Assembly: GCA_951812925.1 (NCBI GenBank)
Contig: OX638371.1
Coordinates: forward strand, 79,617,697-79,681,696
Direction of reading: 5' to 3'
Origin: Calliopum simillimum
Taxonomy: Eukaryota; Arthropoda; Insecta; Diptera; Lauxaniidae
Length of the DNA: 64,000 nucleotides
A model generated the notes under the pieces. The model had not been told where the DNA came from. It made no database searches and saw nothing but the letters and a program-made list of their open reading frames with translations. Positions within the stretch are counted from its first letter, which is position 1. Each line of letters begins with the position of its first letter. Below are positions 55,326 to 64,000 of this stretch, one piece after another. A program made the position numbers and the translations under genes.

Positions 55326-56019
55326 AATATTTCATGCACCCAGTCATCCCCTAGGACCCCCTTATAATAGTCCTAAGGGGTTGAAATTTCATTCTTTATG
55401 AAAATTTAAAATGTTAGTGCATATTAAGGTTTTCCGGAGTTTATTCTTTTTTTAATTTTCATAATACTTTTTGTTCCAAGGTCATCATGAAATCACGGAA
55501 TAAACAATTTTCTATTGTATAATATCTTAGTCCAATATATCCTGTTTTTATGGGTCTTTTTGATCTCTTTTTTCTTCCAAAAACTGGGTTATAATGGGTT
55601 ATTGCATTCTACAAAAATATTCTTAGGAGTCACCAAAGATGAGAAATACTTAAAACTTAAAAAACACAAATTTAAAAATAAGAACTCTTTAAATTTTAAT
55701 CTATTCATAGAACATAATATTTGCTACAAAATATTTTACTACAGTTTTTCGAATTACTCACGGTGATTTCTAGAATTTTTAACGTTCCGGGAAACCGGCT
55801 TCTGAAGAATATCTAGAAAACAATGCATTGCATAGTAAAAAGTTTGTGCATACTTTTTGTAGATAAATATATGTATATTCTACAAAAAATATCCGCAGAC
55901 TTTTCGAAAGGAACTCGTCGTTTGTGGTAATGCGATTAAGCGATTTGAATTCAGTCTACTTCCCTAAAGAACATAAGAGCCTGATTAAAGAGATAATAGT
56001 TTTTTGTAAAGCGTTTCAA
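55326..56019. other. Low-copy intronic sequence
   Basis: AT-rich; a frame at 55515-55766 shows no domain. Nothing else recognised. Confidence 0.4.
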
Positions 56020-56022
56020 TAA

Positions 56023-57095
56023 CACAGGTTTACAAAAAAAAAAAAAAAAAATGTCATGGCATTTTGTCCAGATATACGTGTCCTAAGGACTTTAACGTCC
56101 TGAATCCGAATCCGGGGTCCGTTTTTTTCCAGAACGTCTGAAAAAAAAAACAGTTCATGGTCATATGGAGGTCATGTGTCGTTAAGTGATAAATTCGCTA
56201 AAATTCTGAAAATAATTTTTATACCCTACACCAGGTATTTTCACTTTGTCCTTCCGTTTGTAACGCTGAAAAGAAGGCGTGGCAGGTATAGAAAAGTATA
56301 TATATTCTTGATCAACGTCACCTCCTGAGTCGATGTCCGCTGTCTGTCTGTTTGTCTGGCTGGGTGGCTGGCTGTGTTTGGAAATACATTTTTTGGGAAA
56401 ACTAAGCAAGATAATTCAATGACATTTAGTGCATAGCCTCCGTCGTTAAAGTTAGCTCTGGGGATTGAAAATGAGCGAAATTGGTCAACGAACACGCCTA
56501 CCGCCCATACAAAAAATATATTCAAAATGCAACTTGTTCAAAAGGTTCAAAACGCTATACTGAAAGCGTTTTTTGAGATAATCGAACTAAATTTTGCTCA
56601 GCCTCTAAGGATTATAAATACAAGCTTTAAACACAAACTGGATAAAATCGGACAAGAGGGCGTGGCAACTCCCACATAAGCAAAAAGTTCAAAACGCTAT
56701 ACATTTTTTGAGATAATCCAACCAAATTTCACTCAAATATTAAGAACTATAAATCCAAACTCTGAAAAAAAACTGGGTGAATTCTGACAAGTGGGCGTGG
56801 TACCTTCCATATAAGCAAAATTTTAAAAATACTGCAGTGTAGGGTATTTAATGAACGGCCAGGCCAAATGTAATTTAAGGAATAAGAACTCAATGATAAA
56901 AAATTAGTTTCAGAGCTTTAGCGAATTTATCACTAAACGGCACATGAACCCCATTTTGACCTCCATATGACCTTGAAATCTTTTTTCTCAGAGGTTCTGG
57001 AAAAAAACGGACCCCGGATTCAGAACGTCAAAGTCCTTAGGAAACACATAGTCTGGTCAAAACTCCATGACATTTTTTTTTTTTGTAAACCTGTG
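56023..57095. mobile_element. PIF/Harbinger-like non-autonomous element, TSD TAA
   Basis: Terminal inverted repeats of about 190-200 bp begin CACAGGTTTACAAAAAAAA and are flanked by TAA (56020-56022, 57096-57098). Three-base TAA/TTA duplications are typical of PIF/Harbinger elements. The arms share GACCTCCATATGACC, TTTTTTCCAGAAC and GTCCTAAGGACTTTAACGTC, in mirrored order. The centre is a second element (56221-56847). No transposase. Confidence 0.7.
56221..56847. mobile_element. Nested element with ATACCCTACAC ends
   Basis: ATACCCTACAC at 56221-56231 and its exact inverse at 56837-56847 bound 627 bp. The interior has AGTATATATATTCTTGATCA followed by GAGTCGATGTCC and GTCTGTCTGTTTGTCTG, a word order I recall from a widespread Drosophila repeat. 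It also has GC boxes GAGGGCGTGGCAACTCCCAC and GTGGGCGTGGTACC, linking it to the GC-box family at 4160-5536. Non-coding. Confidence 0.6.
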
Positions 57096-57098
57096 TAA

Positions 57099-58690
57099 TC
57101 ATAGGTAAATCAATATGTTGTTAACACTCCAATGCAACTCAGAGCTATACTGGTGATAGTGATATACTACGATATTAAAGCGCTGATTTTTTTGATACCA
57201 TGGGAGTCAGTAGCCCGCGGGTTAGCCAGCTGGATGTGTCTTCAGACTGACCATTGGATAATGGCTAACATTCGAGGCCTCATTGCCGCATTAGAGGTTT
57301 TGCTGGTTGTCGCTATACTGAATCGCACATGAAGAACACAGTGTAATCCGCAAATTGAAAGATGTTTACGTTACAACAGAATAATCTCCTGATACATGAG
57401 TGAGAATTTGCTTTAAAGGAAATGTTCGCTTTGGTTACGAGTTACGAGAAAGTCCGAAACTTTATTGGGCTCAATGGAGTAAATATTATTTTTTTTTAAA
57501 AAGAGCCGTACCTTGGTTATCAGTATTTACCTTTTTGTCGGTGCATATATGTCCTGTAACCCTTAAGAATGTAAATTTGCTTTGGCACTCTAGCCATTTT
57601 TCGGTTCTGATATTGGTGCGTGTTGTTTTGCTACTAATCGTGAATATACAATATAAAAATATAGTATACTTGAAAGTTGGCAAATAGTTTTTATGATGGT
57701 TCTGTGGTGGGATCTGAAACGTTATTGCCTAGTCGCAGTCTGTGAAACTGCGTTTCTAAAAACAAAAAGGCAGAAGAACACTGAGAGTTCCATGGGACAT
57801 GTTCGATGATATTTTCTCAAAATTGTTTTAATATAATTGTGCACAGAATTGGTTCCTAAAGCCCACTCCTAATGGTAAAATCGCAGATGGAGTTCACTAT
57901 ACAGCGACTTAATTCTTCTACTTAGGAAAGTACCATGAAGCTATTAAAATTTAAATTTAATTTGTTTAAAATCAAATAAAATTTTATTAGTAGAATTACG
58001 CACACTTACGCCAACACTTGTTGATGACCAGAAGTTCTCACAAAAATCCCTTACTTCAACTTTTTTTCCAAAGAATAAAACTTCTCTCTAAATTGTTTGG
58101 GAGTTACTTTACAATTTACTTTAGGTGTGTTATTCTAACGAAATACTGTTGGACTTAACAAATACACGCAAAAGCCGAATGGCTTTGTGTGACCTTTAAA
58201 AGTTATGACCGCCTTTGCTGAATAAAACTTTAAGGATATTTTTCAGAGTACCCCAAAATTATATGACTTACGCAAAGGATGCAAAAACACGTGTCCTTTA
58301 AAAAGGTATTTGCAACGCATTACAATTTTCTTTTATTTTTCTGAACACGCTGCTACATAAGGGCCTTTAAGTCCATAAAAGTGCCGAACTTTTGAAAAAA
58401 AAAAGTAAAATTAGCTCAACCGTGCTTACAATTGCCAGCGTAAAGAAATTAACTCGACCAGATTGTTTTCCTTCTTTTGGTGTTGCTTTTTTTCCTTTTT
58501 AATTGTAAAGTTAAACAGAAAAATAACAAAATGAAAAAAAGAAAACAAAAATAAAGCGCAATAATTCAGGCCCGAAAAAAGGTTAACTGAAAAAAACATG
58601 TAATAAACCGTTAAAATGGAATAAAAGAAAAAAACAGAAACAGAAATGAAGGATGAGAAAATTAACGCCAACTTATAGCCCAAAAGCTAC
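57099..58690. other. Low-copy intronic sequence
   Basis: AT-rich; frames at 57132-57332 and 57400-57687 show no known domain. No RNA or element end recognised. Confidence 0.4.
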
Positions 58691-59110
58691 CAACCCTTTA
58701 CGTCAACTTTTCGCTTGACTTTCGCTTGGCGAACGGAGGGCGATAAAAGAAATGTGGTAGCAGCCCCCCATGGCAAACAGCGCACAGCCTATGCGGAAGA
58801 AGCTGTCGCCTTGAGTTTATGCCTGCTCGCATGGTGTTGGCGCGCTGCGCGGAGTGCTGTCAGGTTACGTTAAAGGGCGCGGCGTGAATGTCCGATGTTG
58901 GTGCTCTGATAAAAATAATTGCCACAAGAAGTTAAACATAAGAAATTGGCCCAAACTGACACGTATGCCATCGTGCAAGGAGTCACATACACATGCTCAC
59001 AAAAAGACGACGGGTGTAGTCAAACGTAAACGGGGTTGTCTGAGCGGCGGCGGCGGGAAGATACATGACAGAGTGGCGCAAGCAAATGAAAAAGAACGGT
59101 GAAATGCAAA
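58690..59110. other. GC-rich low-copy island
   Basis: About 400 bp with clearly higher GC than its surroundings (GTGTTGGCGCGCTGCGCGGA, AGGGCGCGGCGTGAATG, GAGCGGCGGCGGCGGGAAG), bounded by AT-rich sequence. It has an open frame of 82 codons (58854-59102, plus strand) without a known domain. It could be an intronic enhancer, a small exon or an alternative promoter region; none can be shown from the sequence. Confidence 0.4.
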
Positions 59111-59369
59111 TCAGGGCTGCCAGGGAGGTTTTTTCTTAATTTTTTTGAGTTGGAGATTTCAGCATTTCATTATAGTACTTGAACCAAAACTTCTTTGCCG
59201 CGTCAGTGGAATAATTTTAACGCCATCACACATTTCGACTCTCTTTTGGAGACACATTTCTCATTTTTTGCGTCACAAGTTTTTCGAAACTTTTCTGAAC
59301 AACACTTTTTTGACGACATTTTTTGACATTTTTGATGCTTCTCGTTATATCGCGCAAGTTTAATAAAAA

Positions 59370-60290
59370 CGAAAATTGTTGATAAAATCGAAAAAGGTTG
59401 ATAAAGCCGAAAAATGTTGATAAAGTCGTTAAATTTTGGAAGTGTAAATGTTTATAAAGTTTTATTAATAAATCACAAAATGTTGATAATGATGGTATTC
59501 CTTTAAATGTGTAAATGCCTCGAAAACATCGTAAACTCATAATAGTTGTCAAAATCAATACGAACTTTGACAGTTTTACGAGGTTCTCGAGGCTTTTACA
59601 TGTTTTAGGAAATACCCTAAATGTGTAAAATACACGTATTGGTAAGTCGAAAAATGTTGGTAAGTTCGAAAAATGTTATTAAGGTAGAGAAATTTTGGAT
59701 GAAGTCCAAGAATGTTAAGAAAGTCGCAACATGTTTACAAACTCGAATAATGTTGATAAAGTTTAAAAATTTTTTAATAAGTTAAAAATTTAAATAAAGT
59801 CGTAAATGTTAATAAAATCGAAGAATGTTGATGAAGCCCAAAAGTGTTGATGAAGTCGAAAAATGTTCAATGTATCAAAAAATGTTGATAAAGTCTACTA
59901 ATTTAGATGAACACGAAAAATGTTGATGAAGTCAAAAAAATTTAGATAATGTCGAAAAATTTTGATAAAGTCGAAAATATGTTGATAGAGTCGAAAATTA
60001 TTGATGAAGTCGAAAAATGTTGATGAAGTCGAAAAAATGTTGATAAAGTGAAGAATGTTGATAAAGTCGAAAAATTTTGATGAAGTCGGAAAATGTTGAT
60101 AAAGTCGAAAAAATGTTGATAAAGTGAAGAATGTTGATAAAGTCGAAAAATTTTGATAAAGTCGAAAATTTGTTGATAGAGTCGAAAATTATTGACGAAG
60201 TCGGAAAATGTTGATAAAGTCGAAAAAATATTGATAAAGTCGAAGAATGTTGATAATGCCAAAAAATTTTTATAAAATTGCCGAACGTGA
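59370..60290. repeat. Minisatellite, unit about 19-20 bp
   Basis: About 40 drifting copies of AATGTTGATAAAGTCGAAA, with higher-order repeats of about 130 bp between 59960 and 60240. The minus strand gives Phe/Ser/Thr-rich spurious frames. Confidence 0.87.
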
Positions 60291-60419
60291 ACGAGAGGTA
60301 GACGTAGTCAAAATAAGTGTTACGGCTACTTTTCAAACATAAGTTTGTATTGCCTTGCAGTAGTCTTCAGCTTGGTTTTGAAATTTTGAATACTCAATAC
60401 CTCTGAAAATTTGTTCATG

Positions 60420-60565
60420 ACCAGACCAAGACTTAATGAGCAAGATCAAGATCACGACTAAGATTCAATATCAAAACCAAGACCATGACAAGGACTCAAT
60501 GTTCGAGAACAAGACCAAGACCAAGACTACTATAGTCTTGGTCTTGGTTTGCTCATCACTAAATA
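60420..60565. repeat. MITE fragment of the CTTGGTCTTGG family
   Basis: GACCAAGACCAAGACTACTA followed by TAGTCTTGGTCTTGG and TTTGCTCATCACT matches the right end of the MITE at 33148-33529. The left end is not resolved. Confidence 0.6.
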
Positions 60566-62930
60566 GAGCCATAGATCTGCGTGGCATGCGGTCTCTTTTT
60601 CGCTAGACATCCCTATATATGTATATTTGTCTCCTTTTGTCATTGTTCTACCAGATTTCATCGATCATCAAAGATTCTTTTGCTCCTTTGTATATGCATA
60701 CTCCTACTTGTTCCTTAGAAAACAAAAAGTGTAAAAATTTCTTCAGCATCATCCCTGGTGTCACTTAAAAATGTAGACCCTTCTTGCTTCATCAGTTGCA
60801 GAGTACAATTGCTGGCAAATTTGTATTGTTAGTTGAGGTATCGAGATAACAACGCGATAGTGCTTCCGCATGCTAACACTGACACATAACAAGTATGTAT
60901 GTGAAATGTGCAGGCATGAACTCCTTGCTTGAAAGCACACACACAGACATATGCACGCCTAGATAGCACCAACACTTGAATAAAAGCAAAGTTTTAGCAT
61001 GATGGTTATAGCCCACTGTGCACACAGGAAGGAAATTAGTTTAGGCAAATTGTTTTCGCTGTTAGACATGGTCGGTGGGCATTTTCTAAATTCATGCTGT
61101 TTGCTTGCTATTCGTGCAGGGTAATCGTTAAAGGTTTCTTTTTTTTGTAGCCTCAACTTATGACTGTCCACTGAACCAAGTTGACGTCGGACAAAGTTAC
61201 TAAAATAAATTTGGGAACTTGAGGAGATAAAAACTAGATGAAATATCCAATATTTATAAAATTTCGTTGTGAAAAATTTGCATATCAGCACCGCTGAATC
61301 ATTGTTTTCTTTTGTAACTAAACTTAAAAAACTGGACTTAAAATAACTCAAAAAAAAATAAAAATTCAATGAATGATATAGCGAAATTGATCCAAGCCGT
61401 TGTCGATCAAATTACAACTGAGCGGCTATCAGCACAATCATACAGCAGCCGTCAAAAGTAGAATGCTGAGGATGTTGTTATGATGACATGCAGAGCATAT
61501 CCTATGTCACTGTGACAATCTCACAAAATCCAAACTATGGAACTTCTCCACCGCGTATCCATCTACTTCTGGGACATACTGAAATCAATTACTGCCAACC
61601 ACGTATGAACACAGGCACATAAAGACAGAAATGGCATTAACTTTTATTACTTTCATTTGCATGTATACATACTTATGTTGTTTTGTGTACTTTTCGATGC
61701 TGAATTCGACTTCATAATCAGAATAGTCAATATACCGGGAGGATTTCTAAATATTCTTGCTTGAAGTTGGAGAAAAAGCAGTTTTTAAGCTTATGGCGTA
61801 GCTATGGAAAAAGTTGAAATTCTTTTTTTTAATGGCATCGAATAGCAACATTTGTCTTGATTAAAACATACCTTCGAACTTTTCCAATAAGGCCTTCCCC
61901 TTATTGCCACTAACATATTTCATATCCTTTAGCGGATTCTAACCCATTTTTCACAAAAATTCGGGGTTTTCGATATTACATAATAGAATTTCGTCCTTTA
62001 TATTGAAGCTAAAATACCTCTCTTCAAAGGATCATAACTCGGTAAGTAGGAGTTCTATTGGAAAAAATTCGAAGATTTATTTTAAGAGTGTGGATATTTG
62101 ATGTCATTACAAAAAAAGAGTTTCACTTTTTCCTGTCCTACGCCAGAAGCCCAAAAAAAAAAAAAACATTTTTCCAACTTATATTGCAAAATCAAATGGT
62201 GGAGTCGAATTCAGAGTCGAAAAGTGCATAAGTTTAAAGCACAAAGAGAGAAGCGAAAAACCAGAGCACTGTCACATGTTTTTTTTTTGCTTTGCTTTGC
62301 TTTCGTTTCGCTGACATCGGACCAGAAATGAAAAATGTGCTTTCCTCTATTTTGTACCAAATAGCAAAAAAAGTACCAAAAGTTTCCAAAAAGTACCAAA
62401 ACTTCAACAGATCCAAGTTTTGAATTAAAAAATATATTTTTATGGAAAGAAAACCATATATTTTGTAGAAGTGTGTGAGCAAATATAAATCTATATATTA
62501 ATACGCATGACAAAAATTTGTGGATTACGACTTTGAACTATACACCATTTGAAAGGTATTTGTGTCTTGATGTGCACAAAGTTAAATTTGTTTTGATATT
62601 TTGCCAATAAGCGAGGTAAAATTGAAAACAAATTTTACAACATATACAACAACAAAATACGTGGTCACATAAAGCTGAAAAGAAGATAAAGAACAAAGAG
62701 AAAGACAAAAAGCATAGCACTGACTTCATGTCTTTGGTTTTGTTTACTTTTCACATTTGTCACTGTTAGTACAATCATTTGGGAGAAAAAAATGATGTTA
62801 CCTGGAAAGTTTTGCGGGATTTCTGCAAATGAGTTATTTTATAGATTTCGATGTGCTCTTTCAGAATTTCAACTTTGCTACCTCGTATCGTGTTCGCTCG
62901 AGCCGCCATATTGGAAAAATGGCGTCCAAA
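60566..62930. other. Low-copy intronic sequence
   Basis: Includes a 136-codon minus-strand frame (60959-61369) and a 100-codon frame (62211-62513), neither with a recognised domain or coding-like composition. Simple repeats near 60900-60960. No RNA or transposon end recognised. Confidence 0.45.
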
Positions 62931-62937
62931 ATCAGTT

Positions 62938-64000
62938 TTTTACAAATATCTCTTTAACGGTTATGTTTAGAGAAAAATTTCTTAGGGCAATGTTGTAGCT
63001 TATAAAATTTTCTATAAAAATGACCTTTGAATTGTTTTCGTACGACTTATAACTCAGGAGATATCTTTATTCAAAATTTTAGAAAAATTAGTAAATTGTG
63101 AATGCCACTTATGAGTAGGCACAGTGATGTGTCAAGCTTATAATTACGATAACTTATGAACGGTGAGTTGCACGTTAAAAATAAAAACACTTATTTATAG
63201 GGATTAACTTGCTCTACAAGTTACATATTATTTTTTTTTCATATCACCTATAGTTAAGGAGATATTTTTCCCACAAACCTAAAATTTTGAAAAAAAACGT
63301 TTTTTCAAAATGGCTCCTAAACGGTTCGTCCTAGAAAAAAAATTGTCAATGCATTTGGTAGAACGTTCAATTTCCTATAAGAATCTCTTCGAGCTGTTTT
63401 TTCGTCAGACTCACCCTTCATGAGATATCGCGACTTGAAAATCAATCAAAATTGAACATAGTAGGGCGCATAGAACAATATTCAATTTTGAATGATTTTC
63501 AAGACGCGATATCTCATGAAGGGTAAGTCTGACGAAAAAACAGCTCGAAGAGACTCTTATAGGAAATTGAACGTTCTACCAAATGCATTGACAATTTTTT
63601 TTCTAGGACGAACCGTTTAGGAGCCATTTTGAAAAAACGTTTTTTTTCAAAATTTTGGGTTTGTAGGAAAAAATATCTCCTTAACTATAGGTGATATGAA
63701 AAAAAAATAATATGTATCTTGTAGAACAAGTTATTCCTTATAAATAGGTGTTTTTATTTTAAACGTGCGACGCACCGTTCATAAGTTATCGAAATTATAA
63801 GCTTGACACATCACTGTGCCTACTCATAAGTGGCATTCACAATTTACTAATTTTTCTAAAATTTTGAATAAAGATATCTCCTGAGTTATAAGTCGTACGA
63901 AAACAATTCAAAGGTCATTTTTATAGAAAATTTTATAAGCTACAACATTGCCCTAAAAAAATTTTCTCTAAACATAACCGTTAAAGAGATATTTGTAAAA
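62938..64000. repeat. Large, well-conserved palindrome running off the window end
   Basis: The left arm 62938-63460 faces the right arm 63480-64000, with few differences by eye. Examples are TTTTTACAAATATCTCTTTA facing TAAAGAGATATTTGTAAAA, GCACAGTGATGTGTCAAGCT facing AGCTTGACACATCACTGTGC, and GAACGTTCAATTTCCTATAA facing TTATAGGAAATTGAACGTTC. The loop at the centre is only about 20-40 bp (near TAGTAGGGCGCATAGAACAA). The element continues beyond the window, and no protein is encoded. Confidence 0.88.

Noticed and set aside
59942..60336. Phe/Ser/Asn-rich minus-strand frames
   Set aside because: Minisatellite artefact, same reasoning as above.
60959..61369. 136-codon minus-strand frame
   Set aside because: No recognisable motif and no coding-like composition.

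Overview
The window is AT-rich nuclear DNA from an insect, most likely a higher (brachyceran) fly and perhaps a tephritid. That call rests on long AT-rich introns, abundant CA, CAA and CTG microsatellites, TACATACATATGTA-type simple repeats, and a set of insect-type transposons. The species call is inference. Almost no host protein is encoded. The supported host coding sequence is two exons of one collagen gene on the minus strand, at 35624-35788 (55 codons) and 2510-3088 (193 codons). Both are phase 0 at both ends, and the Gly-X-Y register runs unbroken across the junction. They are therefore probably consecutive exons separated by a 32.5 kb intron, and the rest of the window is probably flanking intron of the same gene.

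The introns are a graveyard of mobile elements, many with ends that can be set exactly from target-site duplications (TSDs). Three are hAT-type: 5545-7695 (TSD GTTTCAGA), 18545-21113 (TSD GTGTATAC) and 21418-23397 (TSD CATTACAT). Others are a Tc1/mariner-like element at 26371-28889 carrying a second TA-flanked element at 27544-28769, a piggyBac-type non-autonomous element at 37236-38267 (TTAA), a 5'-truncated LINE at 16059-16996 (14-bp TSD), and a BEL/Pao LTR element at 43060-48100. The BEL/Pao element has LTRs that read as identical but a heavily decayed pol. A Harbinger-like element lies at 56023-57095, a short MITE at 33148-33529, two mariner relics at 40190 and 53300, and a Jockey-like relic at 41480.

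Much of the remainder is foldback DNA (large imperfect palindromes at 1-1030, 13790-14480, 17227-18138, 31015-32135, 38755-39960, 49480-51400 and 62938-64000) and minisatellites (11489, 22290, 32275, 54257, 59370).

The most unusual signal is a small family of cassettes that combine tRNA-like Pol III promoter boxes with a minimal hammerhead ribozyme. The clearest is at 1567-2121: boxes A and B, then a complete hammerhead at 1949-1995, between arms of a 138-bp inverted repeat that read as identical and whose inner edge lies within about 6 nt of the predicted self-cleavage site. A second cassette at 39216-39480 has a near-complete hammerhead with one core substitution. A third at 50734-50910 stops where the hammerhead would begin. 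All three sit inside larger inverted repeats. A decayed hammerhead lies at 10955-10996. All identities were judged by eye; no alignment, folding or database search was run.
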